Origin: Symbiodinium natans | Taxonomy: Eukaryota > Sar > Dinophyceae > Suessiales > Symbiodiniaceae | Direction of reading: 5' to 3' | NCBI GenBank assembly: GCA_905221605.1 | Contig: CAJNDS010001079.1 | Coordinates: 186,001-250,000, forward strand | Length of the DNA: 64,000 nucleotides | In this document: positions 24,601 through 38,700 of the stretch, piece after piece | Numbering within the stretch: position 1 is the first letter of the stretch | Layout of the letters: the number at the start of each line of letters is the position of its first letter | Notes under the pieces: model-generated | What the model saw: only the letters and a program-made list of their open reading frames with translations | What the model was told of the DNA's origin: nothing | Databases searched by the model: none | Translations under genes and position numbers: made by a program

Positions 24601-27600
24601 GGCTTCTATTGTTTCGGGGTTTAGGGTTCAAGCAGGGTTTAGGGTCTCAGAGTTTGGAGCTTATTAGATTGAGGAATATTGATTCTCTCAGGTACATGAA
24701 GCCTAAACCCTAAACCCTGAAGCCCTACAACCCAGCGTCCCTATAATTAAAACCCAAAAACCCTAAACCCTCTGACCCTAACCCTAAACCCTAAACCCTA
24801 AACCCTTGACCCTAAACCCTATAACCCTGCACCCGGCCCAGAGGTAGTCGGACGGAGCACCTATCGGCCACGTCTGCCATAAACTACTTCTAAGAATGGT
24901 TTCATGGATTTAGGTTTAGGGCTTAGGGTTTGGGGTTTAGGGTTTAGGGTTTGGGGTTTAGGGTTTGGGGTTTAGGGTTCAAGGGTTTAGGGTTCAAGGG
25001 TTTAGGGTTCAAGGGTTTAGGGTTTGGGGTTCAAGGGTTTAGGGTAGAGGGCTACCTAGAGGAGCGGGGAATTTTGTAAGTAGTTATCAGGTAGGGTTCT
25101 TAGTAGGCTAACCCCAACTAGAGGGCTCTGCATCTGCAACTTATAACAAGAAGTGCTCAGGGGCCTTTAGGTTCTGGGATATCGCAGCTTGTGGAGTTTA
25201 CAGGGTTTCCAGGCTCTGCGGCTTTTTGGGGGGAACTAACTGTAGCAGCGCGCCTAGCAGCACGGAAGGGCAAGGCTAGAAAGAGCGAGAACGGGTTTCG
25301 TGAGGGCCGGCAATACGGACTAGATTCCTAAACGGCCGCCGGAATCAGTGGACCTTGACCTGGACCACCTGAAACTCTGAATCCAGACCTGAGGACCCTC
25401 AAAACATCGGATGGTTGAGGGTTCAGTTGAGGAGGACATTCTCACTGCTGGCGAGTAGGGAAGAAGGGACTGCCGGAACGAATAGAAATCATGGGTTTAG
25501 GGTTTAGGGTTTAGTAAGGGTTTATGGTTTAGGGCTTAATGGTATTTCCAACGCTGTCCCATTCTGGTCATCCTGGACCTCGCAAGCATCCTCCACCACA
25601 GACAAGTCGTCAGACATCGCTGCGAGCAACTGAGCAAACATCTTCGCCATTTAGGGTTTAGGGTTTAGGGTTTAGGGTTTAGGGTTTAGGGTTTAGGGCA
25701 GCAGTCGTGCCTCCACCAGCTTTGCTGCCTAGGTCAGTTGAGTCAATTTAGCCTAGCTTCAATTATCATTCATTGCAAAGTTAGCAAAGCTCCTTCGGAC
25801 CTGAAAAGAAAGGACTGTAGATACTACCGAGCGGTCCTCCGAAAAATACGTCTCAGGTTCAGGGTCTGGAGCTTAAGCCGTGTGGATACTCTACACATCC
25901 CAGGGATGTGGTCAGTCATAGGGCTTAAGGGTTACACCCAACACACCGGAAAGAACTCATGGCCCCAGGCCGGCGGCGGCTTGAAGCGAACGGTGCCCCA
26001 GTTCCTTTATAAGCAACAGGGTTTAGGGTTTAGGGTTTGGGGTTAAGGGGGTTTTGAGTTTAGGGTTTAGGGTTTAGAGTTTAGGGCTACTAGGTTTCCC
26101 GGAAGGAAAGGGCACGCCTTCTTATACATACAAAGGGTTGATAAGGAGGGCCCTGCAGAGCTAAGACTGAGAGGTCTTAGGCCAACTCTAAACCCTTAAA
26201 CCCTAAAACCCTGAAACCCTAAAACCCTAAAATCCTTCAATCCTTCAACCCTAAAACCCTAAAACCCTAAAAACCCTAAAAACCCTAAAGCCCTAGAACC
26301 CTAAAAATCCAAACCCCAAACTTGAGAGCTTCGGACCCCTACAGGGCTTCCGAGTCGCCATGGGCATTTTGGGCTTCGGGCGCTAGGCGCTCCCGCAATA
26401 AAGGAAGCCTGGGGTTTAGGGTTTAGGGTTTAGGGTTTAGGGTTTAGGGTCTAGGGTTTAGGGTTTGGGGTTTAGGGTTTCGGGCTTAGAATGGTTTATG
26501 GTTTAGGGCTTAAGTTACTTCGCAGCTTGCGAATGCCTCTAGGGCTCAAGAAGCCGAAGCCCGGACCCTCAACCCTGAAGCCATAAGCCCTAAACCCTAA
26601 ACCCGAACCCTAGAAGCCCTGAAGCCATAAGCCCTAACCCTAAAGCCTAAACCCTAGAAGCCCTGAAGCCGAAAGCCCTGAAAAAACCGAAACATTGTGT
26701 AGAAAGCTTCGCACCCCTAAGCCCTGGGCTGTAAACCCCAACTCGAAAACCGAAAATCTACACTCTGAGAACCGAAAACCCAAAACCTGAACCGCAAACC
26801 CCAAACTCCAAACCCCACCCTAAACACCCTAAACCCTAAACCCTCAACCCTTCGGAGGAATCCTGTAAGAGACCCAGTATCAAAACCGTCCGGGGCCCTG
26901 GCGAAGACTGCAGCTGCTCCCAATGGTCCCCCATGGACTCCTCGGGTTTAGGGTTTGGGGTTTAGGGTTTAGGGTTTAGGGTTTGGGGTTTGGGGTTTAG
27001 GGTTTAGGGTGGGGTTTCGGGGGTGTGCAAGGCCTGGGGGGAAGTAAGGACGATCCGAAAGACGAAGTCTAACAACCGGACTAGCCCCAAAGCCCGAAGC
27101 CCTCAGAGGCCCTAATATCCGGTTTAGGGTTAAGGGTTTAGTCCCCGAGGCCTTCTGAAACTGCATTCCCAATCAAGAGACTCCCAAACCCCATAAACCA
27201 ATAAAAGAGGCACTTAATTTGTGTAGAGCATGACGTGTTGCTACTAGTACTTCGTAGTCCAGTAACCCTTTCATAGCAAGGGTACCATTGCTTTGGGTTT
27301 GATAAGGGAACCTTGAACCAAGAAAAGGGAAAAGTGTACCACTGGGCTACCAAGAGGTAAGCGTACAAATCTCCCAATTGCTTAAGAACCCCAAAATATA
27401 AAATATATATATATATATATTCATCCTTATAAGGGAAGTATAGAGACTAGGTTTTTTTTTTTTTGGGGGGGGGGGGGGGGGTTCTTAAGCAAATTCTAGA
27501 AATTTAGGAGCCGTGGTCTTCGCCAGTATAGGAGCAGGTCAGAACAGCCCTGGGGCCTTCGGATTGAGGGTTTAGGGGTTGGGGTTTAGGGGTTGCCTAG

Positions 27601-29750
27601 GGTTAAGGTCATTGTTTGCAGGGTTTCGGGTCTAGGGCTGGTGGTTCATAAGTCGACTTGGCGGATCGGGGGAAACAGTAGTCGGTTCTTCAGTAGGGTT
27701 TTAGGGTAAGGCAAGCACAATTAGGGTTCCATAACTTAAAAAAGGCGCAAGTAAGAACCCTACTGTGCACCTACTTACTAAGGTTTAGGGTTTAGGGTTT
27801 AGGGTTTAGGGTTTAGGGTTTAGGGTTTAGGGTTTAGGGTTTAGGGTTTAGGGTTTAGGGTTTAGGGTTTAGGCTTTAGGGTTTAGCGCTTACAACCCCC
27901 CAAACCTGTGCACGGGCGCCCGGCGTTGTCCACCTCCAGGCGCTCGCGGAAGACGTTGAGGGGATCCCGCCTCGGGTCTGGGCCGAAGCTTTGTAGGGCC
28001 GAGTCTAAAACCTTCGGGTTAGGGTTTGTTTAGGGTTTAGGAATTTAGGGCTTTCAACGGATTATGTACAGAAAATGCAAGACATGTTGGAAGGGGTGTA
28101 ACGTAGCAGTCAGTTAGCCTCATTCGCTTCTGGTTCAGGTGTGATCGGCGGATCGTGTTTGGCAACGTGCGGCATATCTGTTTTTGCTTTTCTTTTAGCG
28201 TTCAGAAAATGGAGCACATGCCTTCTTTATCTTTCTAACACGCCGTCGCCGTGACTTTGCCTGTCCCCCCCAGTAATTGCTTCAAACATTGAAATATGAA
28301 TGTGCAGAAATTAGCGTTGTATTTGCTGCTCACTTGATGTTAAACGGTCTGCCCCCCTTTTGACTGCAAGTGCACTACTTACTTCCATCGCCGCGGACGA
28401 CTTTGAAAGAGTAGCAACAAGCTTGTGTTGCTGTACCACCCCCCTCTATACTACCTCCCTAGGTTCCCTCCTTAAATAACCTTAAATTAGGCTTAATTAT
28501 CCCTAAATAGTCTTAATTATGGGGGGAGCCCAGGGGGGTGGGGGGGGGGGGGGGTAGTAGGGGAACCCCTGAACAAGCTTGTGTTGCTGTACTACAATGG
28601 CCTCAACATCTACTCCAGGATTTTGCCTTTCACCAGTTTTTTTCCACAGCTCTACTGGGTTGTTGAGCTGAAAGTATGCCAGCTCGATTTCATTCTTTGG
28701 CTGGATCGAGCACAGGGCCAAGGCTTGGACTTTAAGATTTAGGATCAGAGCTTAGGTTGAGGAACCCAAAATTGGGATGATAGAGTCATGTCCTCTCATC
28801 CATGCATGTGGCTATATGGACCATATGTAGTTCAAGGTACGACCTGTAAGCTCTATAGACCCGAGAAGCCTAAAGGCCTAAACCCTACATTTTTAAATCT
28901 TATATGAGAGGCCCCGAAGCCCTAAACCCCAAACCCTGTAAGCCTTGAAACCCTAACCCCAAACCCCAAACCCTGTAAGCCTTGAAGCCCTAACCCCAAA
29001 CCCCAAACCCCAAACCCTAAACCCTAAACCCTACAAGCCTTGTAAGGGACCGGCTACAACCTTAGCCGAGGAACGCGAAGAGGTGCGCTACGTGCCGGGC
29101 CAGGAGAGGGTCCACACCGGCAGCCAGGAGCCTGCGCGACGGTGTAGGGTTTAGGGCTGAGAGCATTTTCGGGTTTAGGGTTTAGGGCTAGGGTTTAGGG
29201 TTTAGGGTTTAGGGTTTCGGGTTTGGGGTTTGGGGTTTAGGGTTTGGGATTTAGGGTTTAGGGTTTAGTGCTTAGGGCTAGGGTTTAGGGTTTAGGGTTT
29301 AGGGCTAGGGTTTAGGGTGAGGCCCTGGAAGCCCCGCCGGTTGCCCGGCATCTTTGGGCTCCACGCCCCTTTATTCCTGGGACTCTGGGCTGCTTTTTGT
29401 GGGGTACTTTAGACCCTGAAAAGGGTTTAGGGTTTAGGGTATAGGGTATAGGGTTTAGGCTAGACAGTTTAGAACCCACAACCCCTGAAGCCTGCCATTC
29501 ATGCCATCCTACTTTGGTGCCTTTGCAGGCTCGGCTCGTGCACGGTGGCGCCCACATCGTTGTATTCCTTAAGCTGGAAAGGGGGTTGGGGGTCCAGTGG
29601 TGGGTCCAGGCTTCGGAATGTTGAAAGTTCATCACAAGAGTTTATCCCTCGACCCTAATTAACCCTGGTAGCCCCTCGAGATTTGCGACTTCGTCCAGAC
29701 TTCACTCGTCCGAAGCTTTCTCTGCCTCCCTGCTCTCTCTGCCTCTCTCC

Positions 29751-29787
<37 letters not shown>

Positions 29788-32700
29788 GCTCTATCTCTCG
29801 GTCTCTCTGTCTCTCTCTCTCTCTCTCTCTTTCTCTCGCTCGCGCTCTCCGCCGCCACTGGGACCTGCACAGCGTTTGTCTGCAAATAGAACTACTTGAC
29901 AGAGTCGTCACCTACGTGTGAATCCAAAACTAACCCTAAACCCCAAACCCCAAACCCTAACCCTAAACCCTAAACCCTAATCCCTAAACCCTAAACCCGA
30001 ACTACCCAGAGTGCCATTAGTAAGTAGTAGCGTCATGTAGTGAGCCAGGGCCGGTGGATCCAAAACAGGCCTCCCATGAAAAATGCTAGGTCTGCAAGCC
30101 TGGTAGGATTTCGGGTTTAGGGTTTACCTGAAGAACCCAAAACCTACTTATTGTGGGATCTTACTATAAAACACCTTATGGGGTTCTTGGGTACCCTACA
30201 AAAAAGTAGGTTTTGGGTTCTGAAGGTATTGTTTAAAGATACAGCTGCGCTAAGCATCAGCAGGGTTTGGGGCTTGGGGTTTAGGGTTTAGGGTCATTGA
30301 CTCCACATTGAAAAGTGCCCAGCAAGGACATGTCAGGCTACCGCAGAAGGTTTGGGGTTTAGGATTCAGAGGAGATTTAGGGCTTCGGGTTTAAATTCTA
30401 GGGCTGCCACAGTAGCGATCTGCTGAGCATGAGTGGGCCAGATCAAACTTTCTTCGGCAAGGCAAGACATCGATTCTGTGTGCAGGTCCTTGCACAAAGG
30501 CGCAGCAAGAATCATCCGGATCCGAGCCCCAAAGCCCTACTGGAACCCTCGACTCTTAGAGTCAGAGAATGCGACAACAAAGGCAAACCCTAACCGTTAA
30601 CCCTAAACCCTGAACCCTGAACCCTAAACCCTGAACCCTAAACCCTGAACCCTGAACCCTAAACCCTAAACTCTGAACCCTAAACCCTGAACCCTAAACC
30701 CTGAACCTTAAACCCTAATTAAACCCTAAACCCTAAAACATGAACCCTAAACCCTAAACCCTAAACCCTAAAGCAACCCAATTCTAAGCCATGATGCGGA
30801 CTCCTTGTCTCGCAAGGGACCCGAGTCTGCGAGGTAGACCTTGAAGGGGAGGTGTGGAGTTCAGGCCGGGCTTAGGAGTTTAGGGTTTAGGGTTTAGGGT
30901 TTGGGGTTTAGGGTTCAGGGTTTAGGTACTCATGGGAATTGGGGGCTCACAGTTTGGGGTTCCGTCTGTGTTTCAATCAGCATCTCACAGTACTCATGAA
31001 GCTACTGCCGCCCCCATCCCCCCACCCACAACAAGAAAAACAAACCTAAACCCTAGGCCCTAAAACCTAAACCCCTCAACGAGATGCAAAGCCCTAAGCC
31101 CTAACCCCTAGACCCTCACCCCAAATCCTTCACCCTTAACCTCACCAAAGAGATCACAAAACTCCGCCTATCATCCCTGCGACCCCTACAACCCTGCAAT
31201 TACAATCCTTAACCCTGAACCCTAAACCCTATACGCTAAGTCTAAACCCTAAACCCTAAACCCTAAAACCTAACCCTTCCCGATGGAGACTAACATGTCC
31301 GCCTGCGGCGTGGTGGCCGCCCGGGAGGCGCGCGGCGCGGAGGCGTCCGCCTCAGAGGGTGTCCTCGTCTTGAGATATTGGGGAGTGGGACGTTATGAAC
31401 ATGATTGTGTGATGCCAAACAAGCAGCTATAAAGAACGGGGGTACCCTCAACCCTAACCCTAAACCCTAAACCCTAAGGCGGGGTTGGGAGGGCTTTTAC
31501 GGCGTGATTGGGGGTTTGGGGGAATCGGTTTGCCGAGGTCCCCATCCGAGGCTTCGGGATATTGAGGCTTTTCAGCTATATGGCGGTTAGCTACGAGTTA
31601 CCGGGGAAATAGGGAATTAGGTACCTTTACACCTCCACCTTATTTAACCCTTGGGACTATGCATGGTATCTAAAAGCCCTAACACAAAAACCTAAAACCC
31701 TATGTAAGAATCACTAAGCCACTAGCCTGCGACTTTAAGGTTTCTTCACGCACACTGCAGGGTTTTGGGATGTACACTTTGGGGTTCAGGGTTCAGGGTT
31801 TAGGGTTTAGGGTTCAGGGTTTAGGGATTAGGGTTTAGGGTTTAGGGTTTAGGGAGTGAGCTCAGTCCTGTCGTCCCATGTCTCGCTGAAGGCGTCGATG
31901 CGCGTGTCGGTTGCCGCCTTTGCGCTGCAGCAGGAGGGGACCCGGAAGAAAAGTTGAAGTCACTGAGCCCACATGCTGGTTTTAGGAGTTAAGCCCTAAA
32001 CCCTAAGCCCGAAGCCCTAAAGCTTAGAGGTTTAGGGTTTAAACAAAGACATTGAACATTACTTATGAGTAGGTCCCTTTATAGGGTTTAGGGTTTGGGG
32101 GAAAGTCATTTCCTTCGCCTGGGCGAGGTCGTCGCGACAGACCGCGTCAGAGATGTTCGCCTTGGACGGCACTCGTCGAAAATCCGGATACCAGCAGTGT
32201 CTGGCCGCCGTCGCCCAGAACGCCGACAGGAGGCCATTCACGGCCGCGTCCTTGCCGTAGCCCTTCAGGAGAGCAGATTGGCCGGCGACGTTGTCGATGT
32301 ATGCGAGCCGGTACTGCGGGAGACGTGCGCCGAAGGCGAGCAAGGGGAGGAGCTGGGCGACGACCTCAAGGAAGGGGAATGTAAAGTATCCCAACGCACC
32401 ACCCAGAAAGGGGAAAGGCCTCACGAGTTCAAGGAGCCCCTGCCCCAAACCCCTAAACTTGGGGTTTAAGACCTCAAGAACCCCTAAACCGCAAATTTAG
32501 GAGATCCTAAATAGGGTTTAGGGTTTAAGGGGTTTAGGGGGTTTAGGGTTAAGGGCCTAGGGACCATGTAAGCCCCAAGTTCCCCAACACGGAAGCCGGA
32601 TTACGTGAAGGGGGTTTAGGGTTTAGGGTTTAGGGTTTCTCCAAATGATGGTGCCTTTGCTGAAGACTCCTGGTAGCTGAAGGCGCCGGAAAGGGTCCAC

Positions 32701-35700
32701 AATGTAGAACAGACGCCATGTGAATAGGGTTTACGGTTTAGGGTTTGGGGTTTAGGGTTTACAAACCCGAGATCAACGCAAAAGCCAAGCCACACCTAGG
32801 TTCTAAGCCGACTCGACAACTAATTTGGGTGCTGCACCGAACTCTGCTTCTCGCACGCCCCCGGACTCAGAAAGACGCCGCGCAATATACCAGGGGTTAC
32901 TTACTTCGAGAACGAAGGAACACACAAGATTAGGCTGTATTGACCCTACAAGATCCCTAAACCCCGCGCCTGGGCAGGGTTTAGGGTTTAGGGTTTGGGG
33001 TTTAGGGTTTAGGGTTTAGGGTTTAGGGTGTAGGGTTTAGGGTTTAGGGTTTAGGGTTTAGGGTTTAGGGTTTAGGGTTTAGGGTTTAGGGTTTAGGGTT
33101 TAGGGTCCGCCGACCCTGGCGGCGTGTTGGATGGGAAAAGGAGGTGAAAACCTCCCTCTTTCCCTCCTTGCCCCCCCAAAACGCGGGGGGGGGGGAGGGG
33201 GGGGGGGGGCACAATTTTTTCGTGGAGGACCGTGCCACCCGACCGCGCCACCCCCCAGCGTAAACCAACCCCACCCCCCCCCCCCCCCACCCCCAACCCC
33301 ACCCCCCCACCCCCCTGTCCCCCCCTACCCCCCACCCCCCCCCCCCGACCCCCTGAGCTTGTCCTGGTGCTACCCCCTACCCCCCCCCCCCCCCACGTTT
33401 TGGCTTGAGCTTGTCCTGGTGCTACCCCCTACCCCCCCCCAAACGATTCACAGAACTCTGCCGGGGATGATCTTCCATGCGAGCGGGTCTCAACTATGCT
33501 CCAGCGAGGTCGGCGGCTTGAGCCGGAGGCTCTTAAATTTAGGGTTTAGGGTTTAGGGTTTAGGGTTTAGGGTTTAGGGTTTAGGGTTTAGGGTTTAGGG
33601 TTTAGGGTGTAGGGTGGTCCCTTTCAAACTTGAGCATTCTAATGGGAAAGTAGGGCTGCGTAGGGCTGTGTAGGGTTTGGGAGCCCCTCGAACTTTGAAA
33701 GGTTTAGGGTTTAGGGTTTAGGGTTTAGGGTTTAGGGTCTAGGGTTTAGGGTTTAGGGCTTAGACAAGTTACAAATCAACCTTAGAAAGCCCTACTACTG
33801 ACAATTTCTGAACCCTAAACATACTAAACCCTAAACTCTAGCCCCTAAACCCTAAACCCTAAACCCTAAACCCTAAACCCTAAACCTCAAACAGGGCTCC
33901 CAGCCACCAAGCTCCGCCAGAAAGGCGTGGAGGCGGTCCTCCGTGGCTCAGGCAAAGAGGTGAGGGCTTACTTGAAGGGCAGTCATAAGTAGGGTTAGAA
34001 GGGGTTTAGGGTTTAGGGTTTACGGGCTTAGGGCTGAGGGTTTAGGGTTTAAGGTTTTGGGTTTAGGGTAAACTACCCATGAGCCTTCAAGTGCAGTTTA
34101 GGGTTTGGAGGTTTGGTGGTTAGAGGTTTGGCGGTTCAACAGTGCGTAAGGTTCTTTAGGGGCCCGAGCTGCCCCGGCACCTCAAGCCCAAACCCTAAAC
34201 CCTAAACCCAAAACCCAAAACCCTAAATCCTAAAACATAAACCCTAAACCCTAAATCCTAAATCCTAAACCCTACACCCTAAACCCTAAACCTCTATAAC
34301 CCTAAACTAAGCCCTCAAACCTGCGGCAGCCGCTTGCTCCGTAGATGCATGGCCCCAAAAAAGTATGGGTACCCTAACTCCTATGCCCTCAAAAAGTCCC
34401 CTCATCTACTGTTTGCTTAAGAACCGCCAAAAGAATGAACAATTAATATTCCCACACAGCTTTTTGAGGTGCTCCGCTGCAAACTCGACGAAGCACGCGT
34501 GAGGGAAATTCGCCGCCAAGAGGAGGACGAAGAAAGCACAAAAAGTCTAAAACAATTAATATTCCCTATATTAACCTTAATAAGGAAGAACAAAATTATT
34601 TCTTCTGGGTTCTCAGGCAAAACCCTAAACCCTAAACCCTGAACCCTCAACCCTAAACCCTAAATTTAAATTAGTAGTCATCCGTATTGTTTATAGGAGC
34701 CCTCCGAACAAAGGCTGCCCTCGAGTTCTTGAAACCCACACCGACATGTCGTGGCGAGGTCCATCTCAACCCCTCCGCAGCCCTCCGCTCGCCACATGCG
34801 AAGGAAGTCTAGGGCTTGGGGTCTAAGGCTTAGGGTTTAGGGCTTAGGGTTTAGGGTCTAAGGCTTAGGGTTCAGCGCTGAGGGTGAGTAGTCTAGCGTT
34901 TTGGGTTACCCATGCGCGCGACATGCACCACCAGCGCTTGCACCGGTTCCTCGGGCGACACCCGCTCCAAAGAGCCATCCGGCAAGATTCTAAAGTCTAC
35001 GGGCTCCTTCAAAGGACAGACAACGTCGCCGGGCCAAAGGTTCTTGATGTAGCGCTCCACGCCGCTTTGGTTGATGGGTACGGTCGCGGTCTGCGTGGTG
35101 AAAGGACTGTCCCAGAGCACGTTCACACCGCCAGAAGCCAGCACTGCCTCCAGCCAGTTCGGGTCCTTCGCTCTGGCTTTCGCCAGGTCCAGGCTCACCG
35201 GACCAAAAGCAACCAAAGGCCAAAAAGGAAAAAAAGGAAAACATTTAACCGAGCGGTAAGCCCAAAAAGTTTGATTGTTACGAACGTTCAGTCCCCTGCA
35301 TAGGTCCCCAGAGGCCTGAGAACCCTAGACGCTCCAAGCCCTAAAGCACTGAAAGCCAAACCGACCCCAAACGCTCAGAACCTAAGCCCTAAGTCTAGGG
35401 TTTAGGGTTTGTGAGTCCCTAAACCCTAAACCTCAATCCCTGAATTCCTCTTCTATGAAAAATCTGCGAACGAATCCCGAAAAAAAACGGACACTGAGCT
35501 CGCCGGGAGCCCGGGCAAAGGCAGGAAGAGAGGGGCGAGCACCTTGAGAGCCAATTGGCTCTCTATTTGAGCCGAAGTAGAACCCTAAACCTGACAAGCC
35601 CTACTAAACCCTAAACCCTGAACCCTAAACCCTAAACCCGAAACCCTAAACCCGATAAGCCCTGAACCCAAAGCCCTAGATCCGAAACGGGGTGGGCCGC

Positions 35701-38700
35701 TTCGAGTCGGGAGCTTTCCGAGATTGGAGTCAAACCCCTGGGCTTCAGGAGTAAGCACCCTAAACCCCAAACCCTAAACCCTAAAACCTAAACCCTAAAC
35801 CCTAAACCCTAGGGTTTACGGTGTGGGGTTTGCGGGTTGGGGCTTGGGATAAAAGGTTTCTTCAGGCTGCCCTTTAGACGCCTTCGCCCCGTGGTTCCTC
35901 CTTGCATGCTCTGCCTTTTGTGCCAGGGTTTAGGGTTTAGGGTTTAGGGAATTAGGGCCCCTATAAAGTCTCTTCATGGGGAAAAAAAAGGGAATGGAAG
36001 TACCTAATTCCCAAATTGGCTACTACGCTTTGCAGCAAGAACCACCCAAGAAGACATAGGTTTGGGGTTCTTCTGGTAGAGGTTCCCTAAACGCTAAACC
36101 CTAAACCTAAACCCTAAACTCTAAACTCTCAACCCCAAATCCCTAACCCTAAACCCTAAACCCTAAACCCGAAACCCTCAATTCAGGGCTTCAGGGACTT
36201 TGGGGGGGCTTTGGGCATTCAGGGACGCAGGGGCCTCGCGGACTTACGGGACTTGGGGGCTCTGGGGTTTTGGGCCTTATCGCCGTCATCTAGGGTTTGG
36301 GGTTTAGGGTTTAGGGTTTAGGGTTAGGGTTTAGGGTTTAGGGTTTAAGGTGTAGGGTTTGGGGTTTAGGGTTTAGGGGCAGGGTTAAGGGTTCAGGGGT
36401 TCTAGGGTTTGTGTACGGTTTCAGGCTTCTAGGGTGCACGGCTTTAGGTGCCCAAGCTAGGCCAGGATTTCAGGAGGACCCTTCTCTTCAATGGAGCTGA
36501 CTTATGTGAGGGAGTTTTAGGGGTTAAACGCTTTAGTGCTTAGGGTTGGTGACTAGGGGCCACTACCCAAGCCCAAACTCCCAGGGGGAGAACGCCCCTT
36601 CTTCGGCGAGGTGAAGAAGCCAGGAATGACTTAAAACCCAAGCCCCTGCCTGCATATAGGAGCGACGCAATCCCTAACCTGCCATCATAGGGCAGCGCCT
36701 TTGACCTAGTTACAGGGTCCGAAGACCCTAAGCGATAGATAGATGGATATATAAATATGTCTCACCCAAAGAACACCCCTTTAATGTAAAAGGGAGATTT
36801 TGGGGGAAGTCCTTTTAAACCACAACCTAGCAAACCGTGAAGCTAGAGAACCCTGAGCCTTCCCCGCAGCGTCTCATCCGAGAGGCTAGGAACTGGTCGT
36901 GGAGGAACCGGGCGTCGCTCAAGCAGGGGCAAAGGAAGGTCGCCTGAAAAATGCAGGGTTTAGGGTTTAGGGTTTAAGGTTTAGGTTTTAGGGCTTAGGG
37001 TTTGCACGTGGTTTGGGGTTTTTCCAGGCCAAAACTGAGATGGGTGTCGATCTTTTTCGGGTAAGTCAGAGGTGACCTCCAGAATAGAGACTTCAAAAAC
37101 CATGGAACACCACCCAGATGGTCCTTAAATGATTCGCCCTGTAGATTTGGGTTTCCATGAACAACTCATAACTCAACTTAGAACGGTACATACCAGAAAA
37201 GGGCCCCGTGGTTTTAGACAAACCCCCCCAAAGCTGAGTTGTCTTTGGGTGGGCTCCGTGGGTGTTGAAACCCTAAACCCTAAACCCTAAACCCTAAACC
37301 CTAAACCCTAAACCCTAAACCCGAAACCCTAACCCGAAACCCGAAACCCTAAACCCTAGGGGGGTATGCGCCTGCGTGCAGCAGCTGCCAGCACCTGGAA
37401 CTCAAGGGGTTGAGGGTTTTGGGTTTAGGCTTTGGGGTTGAGGGTTTCGGGCTGACAGGGTTTTGGGGTTTAGGGTTTGGAGTCTGGAGGGTTGGCGATC
37501 TGTCGTGGGACCCTCTCTTGCGCGGGCCTCTGTACAAACGCCTCCGGCTTAATTCAGGCTCGCGAAGGCCAACAAGGAACAAGCGCTGCGACATGCTGGG
37601 ACCACATGACGGGTCCCAGTTTTGGTTTAGGGTTTAGGGTTTAGGGTTTAGGGTTTAGGGTTTAGGGTTTAGGGTTTAGGGTTTAGGGTTTAGGGTTTAG
37701 GGTTTAGGGTTTAGGGTTTAGGGTTTAGGGTTTAGGGTTTAGGGTTTAGGGTTTAGGGTTAGGGTTTAGGGTTTGGGGTTTAGGATTTAGGGTTTAGGGT
37801 CTAGGGTTGTTGTTTAAGGACGCCAGGTTCGCATCTTTAGCCTCGCATGCTTCGGCGCCATCCTGAAAAGAGGATGCTTTCTGAGTTTCGGGCAAGAAAG
37901 ACGTATTCTGGACCCGGGAGTTACCTAGGAATAAAAAGGGCACCCTTTTTGGTTTTAAGGGGTTACCTAGGAATAAAAAGGGTGCCCTTTTTGGTTTTAA
38001 GGGGATTATAAGGGAACCTCAACCCTACTCCCGGTCCGAGTATTTCTCTTGTCAAGTGACGCCGACTAAGCACCCCAATCCGATATGAACCTGCATGCCA
38101 CACGGACTGACATTCGGATCCCTCAACTCCATCTGAACCCAACACCTTCACCCACTTCGCTGCTAAGGGGAACTCTGCAAGCAGGTAGGTAATAAATAGT
38201 AAGCTTATAAAGAGGATCAGCTCTAAGCCCTAAACCCTGAACCCCACGACCTTACTTCTGACCTACTCACGACTAAGTTGCCCGCGCCTCTTTGCCGTAA
38301 ACCCTCAAGAGCTGACCCTCAAACGGGAACAGCTTTCATGTAAGGGTGCCACTTGCCGTGCTGCTACTCTTTCATAGAACCCAGAGACTCCAAAACCCCC
38401 TTAATTCAGGAATATCCCTTAAATTAGAATAAGAACCCTAATATGAATGAAGGAATATTCCTTGATTCCTTAATGAAGGGGTTTTGGAGTCTCTGGGAAT
38501 TCCTTGTACAAAGGGACTTCAGAGTGTGGGTGCTTGAGCGCATGACACGAGACCAGGTGTCCAGGAAGCCTTAGGTCTAGGAAGCCTCATCCAGTCCTCC
38601 GCTAGAGTTTAGGGTTTAGGGTTTAGGGTTTAGGGTTTAGGGTTTAGGGCTTACCACAGCCACCCCTCCCGGCGGCACCAAAGGCGGCTGCGTCCAAGTA

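Noticed and set aside
29655-29911. Ser/Leu and Arg/Glu-rich proteins
   Set aside because: Translation of a CT microsatellite.
30403-30601. Exon on either strand (66 codons plus, 45 codons minus)
   Set aside because: Both strands look equally protein-like and neither fits the ligase, so no call can be supported.
33432-33535. Ligase KPP/WRVEF exon on the minus strand (SLRLKPPTSLEHS)
   Set aside because: Wrong order relative to HVAHLF, contains a stop, and the real NWGTVRFKPPP exon is at 25971.
33086-33556. Pro/Gly-rich proteins up to 141 codons
   Set aside because: Translation of poly-G/poly-C runs.
36870-36947. Plus-strand terminal exon (RLIREARNWSWRNRASLKQG) with a good-looking acceptor
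   Set aside because: The minus strand over the same bases gives ATF...ARFLHDQFL, a recognisable ligase segment in the right order and phase. It shows how convincing false exons can look here.
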